The notes under the pieces: generated by a model | Databases searched by the model: none | What the model was told of the DNA's origin: nothing | The model's input: the letters and a program-made list of their open reading frames with translations, nothing else | DNA from: Hydrogenophaga intermedia | GTDB lineage: Bacteria; Pseudomonadota; Gammaproteobacteria; Burkholderiales; Burkholderiaceae_C | Assembly: GCA_945890705.1 (NCBI GenBank) | Contig: CAMDCY010000002.1 | Span: forward strand, 1-58,510 | DNA length: 58,510 nt | Direction: 5' to 3' | Translations under genes and position numbers: made by a program | Part shown: piece after piece, positions 45,113-53,485 of the stretch | How positions within the stretch are numbered: position 1 is the first letter of the stretch | How the letters are laid out: each line of letters begins with the position of its first letter

Positions 45113-46030
45113 ATGCAGCAGATCTTAACACAAACGCGAATTGTTCTCAATAAGTTTCGTGTGTGGGCTTTGATGTCGGTCGTCTTGACCTTGGCCGCTT
45201 GCACCAGCGCGCCCACCGTGCCCGAGGTGGTGCAGCCCACCGCACCGACCTTGCGCACGCCCACCTGGGGCTTGGCTTTGGGAGGCGGCGCGGCGCGTGG
45301 CTTTGCCCATGTGGGGGTGTTGCAGGTCTTGGAAGAAAACGGCTTGCGCCCGACGGTGGTGACGGGCACCTCGGCGGGCAGTTTGGTGGCCGCGATGTAC
45401 GCCACCGGCATGAAGAGCGCGGAGCTCGAGCGCTTGGCGTTGGGCATGGAGGAGGCCACCTTGACCGATTGGTCGTTGCCGATTTTGGGGCGTGGTGTGT
45501 TGCGCGGCGATGCCTTGGAGCGCTACGTTCGCCAAGCGGTGGGTGGGAGAAGCTTGGAGAACATGGCTTTGCCCTTGGGCATTTTGGCCACCGACCTGCA
45601 ATCCGGGCGCGGTGTGTTGTTTCGCCGGGGCGACGCGGCCATCGCGGTGCGGGCATCGAGTGCGGTGCCGGGGGTGTTCACGCCCGTGCCGATTGCTGGG
45701 CGTGAGTACGTGGACGGGGGCTTGGTGGCGCCCGTGCCGGTGAGCCAGGCGCGCGAGATGGGCGCGGAGGTGGTGCTGGCCGTGGACATTTCCAAAGGCC
45801 CGGAGCTTGGGCCGGTGAGTGGTGCACTTAGCGTGTTGCTGCAGACCTTTGACATCATGGGCCAAAGCATCAACCGCTACGAGTTGGCCAAAGCCACGGT
45901 GGTGATCCGCCCGGCGTTGGTGGGCGTGGGCAGCGCCGACTTCGGTGCCCGGGCGCAATCGATCGCCGCAGGCCGTGCGGCCATGCAAGCGGCTTTGCCT
46001 GCTTTGCGCCAAGCCCTGCAGCCGCGTTGA
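45113..46030 (+). CDS. Patatin-like phospholipase family lipoprotein
   Basis: This 305-residue protein has the patatin hydrolase core: oxyanion-hole motif GGGAARG at 57-63, nucleophile S87 in GTSAG, and the dyad aspartate D201 in DGG. A hydrophobic segment ending LAAC gives a lipobox with C30 as the lipidated residue, so it should be anchored in a membrane. The ATG at 45113 has a good AAAGGTG site but gives a long n-region. GTG 45161 or ATG 45173 would give a standard lipoprotein signal without a ribosome binding site. It resembles RssA/YchK-type proteins. Substrate unknown. Confidence 0.85.
   Translation: MQQILTQTRIVLNKFRVWALMSVVLTLAACTSAPTVPEVVQPTAPTLRTPTWGLALGGGAARGFAHVGVLQVLEENGLRPTVVTGTSAGSLVAAMYATGMKSAELERLALGMEEATLTDWSLPILGRGVLRGDALERYVRQAVGGRSLENMALPLGILATDLQSGRGVLFRRGDAAIAVRASSAVPGVFTPVPIAGREYVDGGLVAPVPVSQAREMGAEVVLAVDISKGPELGPVSGALSVLLQTFDIMGQSINRYELAKATVVIRPALVGVGSADFGARAQSIAAGRAAMQAALPALRQALQPR
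45122..45150 (-). promoter_or_regulatory. Sigma-70 promoter of the iron-binding protein gene
   Basis: On the minus strand TTGAGA (45150-45145), a 17-base spacer and TAAGAT (45127-45122) form a good promoter, with an extended -10 TG. Transcription would start near 45115, about 65 bases before the ATG at 45051. It lies inside the 5' part of the divergent patatin-like gene if that gene starts at 45113. Confidence 0.65.
45136..45154. promoter_or_regulatory. Candidate Fur box
   Basis: GCGAATTGTTCTCAATAAG (45136-45154) contains the inverted repeat ATTG/CAAT around TTCT and resembles proteobacterial Fur sites built from GATAAT-like hexamers. It covers the -35 element of the iron-binding protein promoter, the right place for repression by iron-loaded Fur. 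The match is by eye, not by matrix. Confidence 0.5.
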
Positions 46031-46040
46031 ACGAAAAAAA

Positions 46041-46065
46041 CCCCCGCGGTGAAGCGGGGGCTTTT
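46041..46065. terminator. Bidirectional intrinsic terminator
   Basis: The stem CCCCCGC (46041-46047) and GCGGGGG (46054-46060) closes a six-base loop. It is followed by CTTTT on the plus strand, and on the minus strand by seven T residues (46040-46034). It lies between the convergent patatin-like and phasin genes and can end transcription of both; the minus-strand T-tract is the stronger. Confidence 0.85.
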
Positions 46066-46085
46066 GGCCTCAAGGCCTCACAAAT

Positions 46086-46628
46086 TCAACGCTTTTTGGC
46101 GGTGGTTTTGGTGGCGCTGACAGCGTTGGCGGTCACGGTGTTGAAGTTGGCTTCGGCCATTTCGGTGGCTTGCTTGACAGCTTTCTGAACCGATTCCATG
46201 GCGTTGTTGGCGGCGGCAACCGAGCTCTTCATCATGGCCACAGCGGTTTCGGAACCAGCAGGGGCGTTCTTGGCTGCGTTGTCGACGACGGCCATGAATT
46301 TCTTCTGAGCGTCGGTGGCTTGGGCTTCAGCGGCCTTGCCGAACTCGGCACCAGCGCCAGAGGCGATGTCGTACAGGTGACGGCTGTAAGCGACGGCCTT
46401 TTCAGCCAAAGGCTGCATCAGGCTGGCTTGCAAGGCCATCAGTTCTTGCGCGTCTTTGACGCTCAAGAGGGCTTGGCTGTTGTTGGCGGACTCGTTCAAA
46501 GCGGTTTTGCCGGCTTGGACGTTCAACTCAACGATTTTTTCCACGCCTTCGAAGGCTTTCTGGGTCAAACCAAACAAGGTTTCCATGTTGGATTTCTGGG
46601 CGGCAACAATTTGTTCTGCGGTCAACAT
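46086..46628 (-). CDS. phaP: Phasin family protein (PHB granule-associated)
   Basis: This 180-residue, mostly helical protein begins [21 protein letters not shown], the hallmark of Burkholderiales phasins (phasin_2), which coat polyhydroxybutyrate granules and control their size and number. Ala-rich amphipathic helices run to a basic tail ending TTAKKR. The ATG at 46628 was chosen because AGGAG stands seven bases before it. The ATG at 46634 is only one base from the same site. The promoter is strong, as expected for an abundant protein. Confidence 0.92.
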   Translation of the reverse strand: MLTAEQIVAAQKSNMETLFGLTQKAFEGVEKIVELNVQAGKTALNESANNSQALLSVKDAQELMALQASLMQPLAEKAVAYSRHLYDIASGAGAEFGKAAEAQATDAQKKFMAVVDNAAKNAPAGSETAVAMMKSSVAAANNAMESVQKAVKQATEMAEANFNTVTANAVSATKTTAKKR

Positions 46629-46721
46629 ATTCATACTCCTAAACTTAAAAATGGTGGGGTTTAGTTGTAGAGCTGCTTTGGGAACCCGCGCTGTCTTGTT
46701 TCGCTGTTGTTCTTGGTTCAT

Positions 46722-46736
46722 TGCTGCGCTGCAACA
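46722..46736. promoter_or_regulatory. Candidate PhaR-type site at the phasin start of transcription
   Basis: The TGC/GCA-rich word TGCTGCGCTGCAACA (46722-46736) lies just downstream of the phasin -10, over the predicted start of transcription. It resembles the CTGC-N3/4-GCAG type sites bound by PHB regulators of the PhaR family in other bacteria. Similarity judged by eye. Confidence 0.35.
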
Positions 46737-46744
46737 TGATTCGA

Positions 46745-46772
46745 ATTATAGGGACGATTCTCCCCTTGACAA
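46745..46772 (-). promoter_or_regulatory. Sigma-70 promoter of the phasin gene
   Basis: On the minus strand TTGTCA (46772-46767), a 16-base spacer and a perfect TATAAT (46750-46745) form a strong promoter. Transcription would start near 46738, about 110 bases before the phasin ATG. Confidence 0.75.
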
Positions 46773-46783
46773 GCGGTTTTTGG

Positions 46784-46795
46784 TGCAATGCAGCA
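46784..46795. promoter_or_regulatory. Second candidate PhaR-type site upstream of the phasin promoter
   Basis: TGCAATGCAGCA (46784-46795) repeats the TGC/GCA pattern of the site at 46722 and lies just upstream of the phasin -35. The two sites bracket the promoter. It is also close to the start of the divergent deacetylase-family gene. Confidence 0.3.
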
Positions 46796-46834
46796 TATTA
46801 GAGTCCACGTTCTAAAACCCAGCGCCACACCTCC

Positions 46835-47788
46835 ATGAACGCCTTGCCCGTGCTGCCAGCCTTCTACGCCGACCACTTCGTCTTGCCCTTGCCCGAGGGG
46901 CACCGCTTCCCCATGGCCAAGTACGCCCAACTGCGCGAACACTTGGCTCGGCACCTGCCTGCCGTGGGTTTGAGCGAGGCACTGGCGGCCAGCGACGGCG
47001 AGCTGGCTTTGGTGCACACGCCGGCCTACATCCAAGCCGTGGTGCAAGGGGGCTTGTCGGCCGCGGCCCAGCGCGAGATCGGTTTTCCCTGGAGCCTGGC
47101 CATGGTTGAGCGTTCGCGCCGCTCGGTGGGCGCGACGGTGCAGGCCTGTCGCCACGTGATGGCGCACGGCGGCTTGGCCGCCAACTTGGCCGGTGGCACG
47201 CACCACGCCTACGCCGACCGGGGCAGCGGTTTTTGTGTGTTCAACGACGTGGCCGTGGCCGCGCGCCTGATGCAGGCCGAGCACGGCCGCACGCACCGAC
47301 ACCAAGCACCTCTGCGCGTGGCGGTGGTGGATTTGGACGTGCACCAAGGCAACGGCACGGCCAGCATCTTTGCCCAAGACGCTTCGGTGTTCACCCTGTC
47401 GATTCATGGCGAACGCAATTTCCCTTTTCGCAAAGAGAGCAGCGACCTCGACGTGGAGCTGCCCGATGGCTGCGACGACGACACCTATTTGGCGGCCTTG
47501 GACCGCGCCTTGGACGAACTCGACCAGCGCTTTGAGCCGGGCTTGGTGATTTACTTGGCTGGAGCCGACCCGCACGAGGGCGACCGGCTGGGGCGCTTGT
47601 CCTTGACCTTTGACGGCTTGGAGGCGCGCGACCGGCGCGTCATGGATTGGGCTTGGCAGCGCCGCACGCCCTTGGCGTTTTGCATGGCCGGCGGCTACGG
47701 CGTGGACATTCAAAACACCGTGCAAGCGCAAATCAACACCTACTGGGTGGCCAGTGCGTATGCGCAGCGCTGGCACAATGCCCTGTGA
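46835..47788 (+). CDS. Histone deacetylase family protein
   Basis: This 317-residue protein has the arginase/deacetylase fold of bacterial HDAC-like amidohydrolases. Visible parts are AGGTHHAYADRGSGFCVFND near residue 127, with the catalytic His pair, and the zinc ligands in VVDLDVHQGNGT near residue 165 and GADPHEGDRLG near residue 247. Bacterial members act on acetylpolyamines or other acyl amides, some on acetylated enzymes such as acetyl-CoA synthetase. It starts a run of four same-strand genes and overlaps the next one. Confidence 0.88.
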   Translation: MNALPVLPAFYADHFVLPLPEGHRFPMAKYAQLREHLARHLPAVGLSEALAASDGELALVHTPAYIQAVVQGGLSAAAQREIGFPWSLAMVERSRRSVGATVQACRHVMAHGGLAANLAGGTHHAYADRGSGFCVFNDVAVAARLMQAEHGRTHRHQAPLRVAVVDLDVHQGNGTASIFAQDASVFTLSIHGERNFPFRKESSDLDVELPDGCDDDTYLAALDRALDELDQRFEPGLVIYLAGADPHEGDRLGRLSLTFDGLEARDRRVMDWAWQRRTPLAFCMAGGYGVDIQNTVQAQINTYWVASAYAQRWHNAL

Positions 47789-48525
47789 TGAGCGAACCAG
47801 AGAACCCAGCCATGAGCGACCCCCACCCGATTGAACACGCCGCCAGCGTGGACGCCGCGATCCTGAGCCGCATGTCGGCACGCGCCTTCCTGCCCGAAGC
47901 GGTCTCTCGCGCCAAGATCGAGCACATCTTGTCGGTGGCCAGTCGCGCACCATCGGGCACCAACACGCAGCCTTGGAAGGTGTACGTCTTGCAAGGCCAG
48001 AGCCGCGACCGCTTGGTCAATCAGGTCTGCGAGATCCACGATGCCATGCGCCAAGACCCCAGCTTGGCCGAGCGCTACAAAGAAGAGTACGACTACTACC
48101 CCGAACAATGGGTCAGCCCTTACATCGATCGGCGCCGCGAAAACGGCTGGAGTTTGTACGGCCTGTTGGGTATCGTCAAAGGCGACAGAGACCGCATGCA
48201 CCAACAGCATCAGCGCAACTTCCGTTTCTTTGACGCGCCCGTGGGTCTGATGTTCACGCTCGACCGCGTGATGGGCCGCGGCTCCATGCTCGACTACGGC
48301 ATGTTCATGCAAAACATCATGGTGGCTGCGCGTGCCCAAGGCTTACACACTTGCCCCCAAGCCGCTTGGAATGCGTTCTCCAGCGTCATCCTGCCGCACA
48401 TCGGTGCGGGCGAGAAGGAGATGCTGGTGTGCGGCATGGCCTTGGGCTACGCCGACCCGGCCGCCGAGGTCAACCGTTTTCACACGCCGCGCGAAACCGT
48501 CGCGTCGTTCACCCACTGGCTCTAA
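47788..48525 (+). CDS. Nitroreductase family protein
   Basis: This 245-residue FMN-dependent reductase has the family opening RMSARAFLPEAVSRAKIEHIL and the flavin-binding SRAPSGTNTQPWKVYVL near residue 52, with the C-terminal GMALGYADP. It should act as a homodimer on nitroaromatics or quinones with NAD(P)H; the physiological substrate is not evident. The ATG at 47788 forms a TGATG overlap with the preceding stop. A second in-frame ATG at 47812 would shorten it by eight residues. Confidence 0.88.
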   Translation: MSEPENPAMSDPHPIEHAASVDAAILSRMSARAFLPEAVSRAKIEHILSVASRAPSGTNTQPWKVYVLQGQSRDRLVNQVCEIHDAMRQDPSLAERYKEEYDYYPEQWVSPYIDRRRENGWSLYGLLGIVKGDRDRMHQQHQRNFRFFDAPVGLMFTLDRVMGRGSMLDYGMFMQNIMVAARAQGLHTCPQAAWNAFSSVILPHIGAGEKEMLVCGMALGYADPAAEVNRFHTPRETVASFTHWL

Positions 48526-48551
48526 AAGCCCACCCATTAGAAAGGTACCCC

Positions 48552-48899
48552 ATGAACACCACCCCCAGCGGTTTGCAATACGAAGACACCACGGTGGGCG
48601 AGGGCGATATCGCCCAAGCGGGCAACTACGTGCAGGTGCACTACACCGGCTGGCTTTACAACAACGGTGAAGCCGGCGACAAATTCGACTCCAGCAAAGA
48701 CCGTGGGCAGCCGTTTGAGTTTCCCCTGGGTGCCGGTCACGTCATCAAAGGTTGGGACGAGGGCGTCCAGGGCATGGCCGTGGGCGGTGTGCGTCGCTTG
48801 GTGATCCCGGCCGAGCTGGGGTATGGCGCGCGTGGCGCGGGCGGCGTGATCCCGCCCAACGCGACGCTTTTGTTCGAAGTCGAGCTGCTCGCGGCTTGA
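48552..48899 (+). CDS. FKBP-type peptidyl-prolyl cis-trans isomerase
   Basis: This 115-residue cytosolic isomerase is a single minimal FKBP domain. It has VQVHYTGWLYN near residue 28, FEFPLGAGHVIKGWDEGVQGM with the tryptophan at the base of the pocket near residue 65, and ELGYGARG with the conserved aromatic. No signal peptide and no IF (SlyD-like) insert is present. An AAAGG site lies before the ATG at 48552. It is 26 bases after the nitroreductase and seven before rmuC. Confidence 0.92.
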   Translation: MNTTPSGLQYEDTTVGEGDIAQAGNYVQVHYTGWLYNNGEAGDKFDSSKDRGQPFEFPLGAGHVIKGWDEGVQGMAVGGVRRLVIPAELGYGARGAGGVIPPNATLLFEVELLAA

Positions 48900-48906
48900 T
48901 CGTGGC

Positions 48907-50247
48907 ATGGGCTTGAACCTGGACTGGGTGGGGCCGCTGGCCCTGCTCTTGCAGCTGGCAGTCTTGTTGGGCTTGTGGTGGCTGTCGCGGCGCGACGCCG
49001 TCAACCCCATCGAGCCGCGCTTGGACCGTTTGGAGGCCGAGGTGCGCCGCGAGATCGCCGACAGCGCGCGCGCCGCCCGGCTGGAAAGCCAGCAGCATTT
49101 GGCCAGCTTCCAAGACGCTTTGCTGCGCCAATCGGCCGAGGCCACGCGCACCCAAAACGCGCAAATCGACGCCTTGGCGCAGCAACTCGTGCAGCTGCGC
49201 GGCAGCATGGGCGACACGCTCACGCGCCAATTGCAAGACATGAGCGAGGCCAATGCCCGCCGCCTGGCCGAGATCCGCACCACCTTGGACGCTCAGCTTC
49301 AACAGCTGCAGTCGAGCAACGCGGCCAAGCTCGACGAGATGCGCGCCACGGTGGACGAAAAACTGCAAAGTACGCTGCAAACCCGTTTGGGCGAGAGCTT
49401 CAAGCAAGTGGCCGATCGGCTCGAGCAGGTGCACAAAGGTTTGGGCGAGATGCAAACCTTGGCGCAGGGCGTGGGCGACCTCAAACACTTGCTGAGTAAC
49501 GTCAAGACCCGTGGCATGTTCGGCGAAGCGCAGCTGGGCGCTTTGCTGGAGCAGGTCATGGCGCCCGACCAATACGCCACGCAAGTGGCCACGCGACCCG
49601 GCAGCCGCCACGTGGTGGACTTCGCCATTCGCTTGCCCGGCCGTGGCGACGACGGCGAGCCATGTTGGTTGCCGATCGATGCCAAATTCCCCAACGAAGA
49701 TTACGAACGCCTGCTCGACGCGCAGCAGCGCGCGGACGCCGAAGGCGTGGAATTGGCCGCGCGCGGGCTGGAGCAGCGCATCAAACTCGAGGCCAAATCC
49801 TTGGCCGACAAATACGTGGAGCCGCCGCACACCACCGACTTCGCCATCTTGTTTTTACCGACCGAAGGCCTGTACGCCGAGGTCTTGCGCCGCCCCGGCT
49901 TGATGGAGGTCTTGCAACGCGAGTACCGCGTGACCTTGGCCGGCCCCACCACGCTCATGGCCATGCTCAATTCTTTGCAAATGGGTTTCAGAACCCTGGC
50001 CTTGGAGAAGCGCAGCAGCGAGGTTTGGCAGGTCTTGGGCGCGGTCAAAACCGAATTTGGCAAGTTCGGCGACGTGCTGTCCAAGGTCAAAACCCAAACC
50101 CAGACCGTGCTCAACAGTTTGGAGAGCGCCGAGGTGCGCAGCCGCGCCCTGGGCCGGGCGCTGCGTTCGGTCGAGGCTTTACCCACCGATCAAGCGCAAG
50201 CCCTATTGCCCACCGATACGCATGAGGATTTGCACCCTGAGCGTTGA
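48907..50247 (+). CDS. rmuC: DNA recombination protein RmuC homologue
   Basis: This 446-residue protein has an N-terminal membrane segment (about residues 8-24) followed by a long coiled coil (about 35-180). The RmuC nuclease-like domain follows, with GMFGEAQLGALLEQV near residue 204 and LPIDAKFPNEDYERLL near residue 257. RmuC limits certain recombination events and is linked to phage defence and genome stability; its biochemical action is not settled. The length is normal. Confidence 0.92.
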   Translation: MGLNLDWVGPLALLLQLAVLLGLWWLSRRDAVNPIEPRLDRLEAEVRREIADSARAARLESQQHLASFQDALLRQSAEATRTQNAQIDALAQQLVQLRGSMGDTLTRQLQDMSEANARRLAEIRTTLDAQLQQLQSSNAAKLDEMRATVDEKLQSTLQTRLGESFKQVADRLEQVHKGLGEMQTLAQGVGDLKHLLSNVKTRGMFGEAQLGALLEQVMAPDQYATQVATRPGSRHVVDFAIRLPGRGDDGEPCWLPIDAKFPNEDYERLLDAQQRADAEGVELAARGLEQRIKLEAKSLADKYVEPPHTTDFAILFLPTEGLYAEVLRRPGLMEVLQREYRVTLAGPTTLMAMLNSLQMGFRTLALEKRSSEVWQVLGAVKTEFGKFGDVLSKVKTQTQTVLNSLESAEVRSRALGRALRSVEALPTDQAQALLPTDTHEDLHPER

Positions 50248-50270
50248 ACAAATTGGCGCAAAGTGCCTCC

Positions 50271-50276
50271 TATAAT
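50271..50276 (+). promoter_or_regulatory. Candidate -10 of the mrp operon
   Basis: A perfect TATAAT lies 25 bases before the GTG start of mrpA, just behind the rmuC stop. No good -35 is seen: TTGAAC at 50244 is 21 bases away and TTGGCG at 50253 only 12. The leader would be about 18 bases and would contain the AAAGGG ribosome binding site. Confidence 0.45.
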
Positions 50277-50300
50277 TTCGCCAGCTTGAAAGGGACAGCC

Positions 50301-53135
50301 GTGTTATTACTCGTCGTTCTATTGCCCCTGTTGCTGGGCACCGTGCTCACCGCCATCAGTGGTGCCCAACGCCGGGCCTTGACCGCAGGCGTGGCTGGCG
50401 CCATCACGGCCACCAGTTTGGGCATTTTGGTGTCTTATGCCCCCGTGGTGTTTGGCGGCGCACCCGTCATGGAGCACTGGACATGGATCCCGTCCTTGGG
50501 CCTGGACATCACCTTCCGTTTGGACGGTCTGTCGCTCATGTTCGCCGGCCTGATTTTGTTCATCGGCCTGTGCATCGTCTTGTACGCCGCCTATTACTTG
50601 GCCCCGGAAGACTCCGCGCCCAAGTTCTTCAGCCTGATGATGCTGTTCATGGCAGCCATGCTGGGCGTGGTGCTGTCGGACAACCTCTTGGTGCTGGTGG
50701 TGTTCTGGGAGCTGACCAGCATTTCTTCCTTTTTGTTGGTGGGCTATTGGGGCCACCGGCCCGACGCCCGCGCCGGCGCGCGTCAAGCCTTGGCCGTGAC
50801 GGGCGGTGGCGGCTTGGCCATGCTCGGGGGCTTTGTGCTGCTGGGTCAAATCGGTGGCAGCTATGAGATCAGCGTGCTGGCCACCAAAGCGGTCGAGATT
50901 CAAGCGCACCCCATGTTCTTGCCGGCCTTGTTGCTGATTTTGGTGGGTGCCTTCACCAAGAGCGCGCAGTTCCCGTTTCACTTCTGGTTGCCCGACGCCA
51001 TGGCCGCGCCCACGCCGGTCTCGGCTTACCTGCACTCGGCCACCATGGTCAAGGCCGGTGTGTTCTTGCTCATGCGCCTGTACCCCATCTTGGCGGGTTC
51101 GGGCTGGTTTGAGGCCTTGGTCAGTGGGGCGGGCCTGATTACCTTGTTGTTCGCGGCCTTCATCGCCATTTTCAAACACGACCTCAAAGGTTTGTTGGCC
51201 TATTCCACCGTCAGCCATTTGGGCCTGATCACCTTCTTGGTGGGCTTGGGCTCGCCGCTGGCCGCCGTGGCCGCGGTCTTCCACGTGCTCAACCACGCGA
51301 CCTTCAAGGCCTCGCTGTTCATGATCGCCGGCATTGTGGACCACGAAACCCACTCGCGCGACATGCGCCAGCTCGGCGGTTTGTGGTCCTTCATGCCCTT
51401 TACTGCCACGCTGACCATGGTGGCCGCGGCGTCTATGGCCGGTGTGCCGCTGACCAACGGTTTTTTGTCCAAGGAAATGTTCTTTACCGAAGCGGTGGTC
51501 GGCACCTCGGGCGTTTGGGCGTGGGCGGTGCCCGCCTTGGTGACGCTGGCGGGTGTGTTCAGCGTGGCCTATTCGCTGCGCATGGTGCACGACACGTACT
51601 TCAATGGTGAGTTGGGCGATGTGGAAAACAAGCACCCGCACGAGCCCCCGCTGGGCATGAAGCTGCCCACCATCGGTTTGGTGATCATGTGCGTCGTGGT
51701 GGGCCTGTTCCCCGCCGCCACCTTTGGTCCGCTGGTGCACGTGGCGGCCACTGCCCTGACCGGTCAGCCCTTGCCCGAGTACCACTTGTCCTTGTGGCAC
51801 GGCTTCAACCTGCCCTTGCTCATGAGCGCCATCGCTTTGGGCGCGGGTATCTTGCTGTACCGCAGCTTGGCCCAAAACAAACGCTTGCACGGCATCAGCT
51901 CGGAGGCTTGGTTTGGCCGTGGCACGGGCCGTCAGGTCTTCGAGTCGACCATCGACGGCGTGTTTGCCCAGGCGGGTCGTTTGACGCGCGCCTTGGAAAA
52001 CAGCTCGCTGCAACGCTACTTGGCTTTGATGGTCGGTGCCGCCGTGGTGGTGGCCGCAGGCCCCTTGTTGGGCAGTGGTATCGGCACCGGTGAGCGCGCC
52101 TTGATGCCCGCCAATTTCTTGGCTGTGGTGGTCTGGGTGCTTTTGCTGGGCACGTGTGCGGCCTTGGTCATGGGACACCACCAGCGTTTTCGCACCGTGA
52201 TTTTGGTGGGCTTGGTGGGCTTGGTGGTCGCGTTGACCTTCGTGTCGCTGTCCGCCCCCGACTTGGCGCTCACCCAGTTGTCTGTGGAGATTGTCTCCAC
52301 GGTGCTGCTGCTCATGGGTTTGGCGCTGCTGCCCCAAACCACACCCCGCGAATCGTCCAACACCCGCAAAACCCGCGATGCCGTCTTGGCCCTCGGCGCT
52401 GGCGCGGGCATCGCTTGGTTGGCTTGGGTGTTCATGACCCGTGGCCACGACAGCATCTCTTGGTATTTCTTGGAGCAGTCGCTGCCCAAGGGCGGTGGCT
52501 CCAACGTGGTCAACGTGATCCTGGTGGACTTCCGGGGCTACGACACCTGGGGTGAAATCACCGTGCTGGCCATTGCCGCCTTGGGCGTGCTGGCGTTGAT
52601 GGACGGTTTCAAGACCCGACGCGGCACAGCCGACGGTGCAGGCTTGACTTGGACCTTTGCCCAGCAGCCGGTGCTCTTGCGCGTGGGGGCTTCGGTGGTC
52701 TTGCCACTGGCGCTGGTGTTCTCGATCTACATCTTCATGCGCGGCCACAACCTACCAGGTGGGGGCTTCATCGCTGGCCTGATCACAGCCGTGGCCTTGG
52801 TCTTGCAGTTCATGTCCTTGGGACAGGCGCGGGCCGAAATGCTGATGAAAGCGCACGCGGGTGGACGTTTTGTGCGCTGGATCGGTGCGGGTTTGGGCAT
52901 TGCCGGCTTGACGGGCATCGGCGCCTTCGTCTTGGGCCGACCCTTCTTGACCAGCGCCTTTGGGCACCCGGTCGTGGGCGTCTTGGGTGAGTTGCCTTTG
53001 GCCACCGCCGCGCTCTTCGATTTGGGTGTGTACCTGACCGTGGTGGGCTCCACCTTGCTCACGCTCAGTGTCTTGGGTTCGGCCACCAAAGAGGGCGCTG
53101 CCGCGCCCCGCAACTCACAAGGGGGTGCAGCATGA
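50301..53135 (+). CDS. mrpA: Mrp-type monovalent cation/H+ antiporter subunit A, with fused subunit B domain
   Basis: This 944-residue membrane protein contains the NuoL-like antiporter part (about residues 1-500, with FWELTSISSFLLVGYWGHRP near 135 and FPFHFWLPDAMAAPTPVSAYLHSATM near 220). The MrpA C-terminal domain and an MrpB-like domain follow (from about residue 790, FSIYIFMRGHNLPGGGFIAGL). The system exchanges Na+ or K+ for H+ and is made of subunits A to G. The fusion explains the absence of a separate mrpB. The GTG at 50301 was chosen for its AAAGGG site; a TTG at 50244 lies inside rmuC. Confidence 0.92.
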   Translation: MLLLVVLLPLLLGTVLTAISGAQRRALTAGVAGAITATSLGILVSYAPVVFGGAPVMEHWTWIPSLGLDITFRLDGLSLMFAGLILFIGLCIVLYAAYYLAPEDSAPKFFSLMMLFMAAMLGVVLSDNLLVLVVFWELTSISSFLLVGYWGHRPDARAGARQALAVTGGGGLAMLGGFVLLGQIGGSYEISVLATKAVEIQAHPMFLPALLLILVGAFTKSAQFPFHFWLPDAMAAPTPVSAYLHSATMVKAGVFLLMRLYPILAGSGWFEALVSGAGLITLLFAAFIAIFKHDLKGLLAYSTVSHLGLITFLVGLGSPLAAVAAVFHVLNHATFKASLFMIAGIVDHETHSRDMRQLGGLWSFMPFTATLTMVAAASMAGVPLTNGFLSKEMFFTEAVVGTSGVWAWAVPALVTLAGVFSVAYSLRMVHDTYFNGELGDVENKHPHEPPLGMKLPTIGLVIMCVVVGLFPAATFGPLVHVAATALTGQPLPEYHLSLWHGFNLPLLMSAIALGAGILLYRSLAQNKRLHGISSEAWFGRGTGRQVFESTIDGVFAQAGRLTRALENSSLQRYLALMVGAAVVVAAGPLLGSGIGTGERALMPANFLAVVVWVLLLGTCAALVMGHHQRFRTVILVGLVGLVVALTFVSLSAPDLALTQLSVEIVSTVLLLMGLALLPQTTPRESSNTRKTRDAVLALGAGAGIAWLAWVFMTRGHDSISWYFLEQSLPKGGGSNVVNVILVDFRGYDTWGEITVLAIAALGVLALMDGFKTRRGTADGAGLTWTFAQQPVLLRVGASVVLPLALVFSIYIFMRGHNLPGGGFIAGLITAVALVLQFMSLGQARAEMLMKAHAGGRFVRWIGAGLGIAGLTGIGAFVLGRPFLTSAFGHPVVGVLGELPLATAALFDLGVYLTVVGSTLLTLSVLGSATKEGAAAPRNSQGGAA

Positions 53136-53485
53136 TCAGCATGGAAGCGCTGTTGGCCAGTGGTTTGGGTGTGGTGACCGCAGCAGGGGTGTACCTGCTT
53201 TTGCGCGGCCGTACCTATCCCGTGGTCTTGGGATTGACCTTGATCGGCTACGCCGTCAACGTGTTCATTTTTGTCATGGGTCGCTTGTGGAGCAACGCCA
53301 ACCCTATTTTGGTGGGCGAGGGCATGGTGGCCGATCCGTTGCCACAGGCCTTGGTGCTGACCGCCATCGTGATCGGTTTCGCGACCACAGGCTTTGTCAT
53401 TGAATTGGCGCTGCGCAGCCGCCACGAAAGCGGCACCGACCACGTCGATGGTCACGCCCCCGTGGCGCCCAAGGAGGGCGTGTGA
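53132..53485 (+). CDS. mrpC: Mrp antiporter subunit C
   Basis: This 117-residue membrane protein with three helices is homologous to NuoK, encoded at 6435. The first helix starts MEALLASGLGVVTAAGVYLLL, and the typical NVFIFVMG and QALVLTAIVIGFATTGF segments follow. It overlaps both mrpA and mrpD by ATGA-type junctions. Confidence 0.92.
   Translation: MISMEALLASGLGVVTAAGVYLLLRGRTYPVVLGLTLIGYAVNVFIFVMGRLWSNANPILVGEGMVADPLPQALVLTAIVIGFATTGFVIELALRSRHESGTDHVDGHAPVAPKEGV

Noticed and set aside
46766-46771. TTGACA as -35 of the deacetylase-family gene
   Set aside because: A perfect hexamer, but no acceptable -10 lies 16-18 bases downstream on the plus strand. It is better explained as the complement of the phasin -35 (TTGTCA).
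50244-50300. TTG start for mrpA at 50244
   Set aside because: It lies in the rmuC stop region, adds a non-hydrophobic leader and has no ribosome binding site. GTG 50301 has AAAGGG upstream and begins directly with the first helix.
50319-52748. Open frame of 809 codons on the minus strand inside mrpA
   Set aside because: It is antisense to a clear membrane protein gene. The translation is rich in His, Gln, Gly and Arg without domains, the usual shadow of GC-rich codons.
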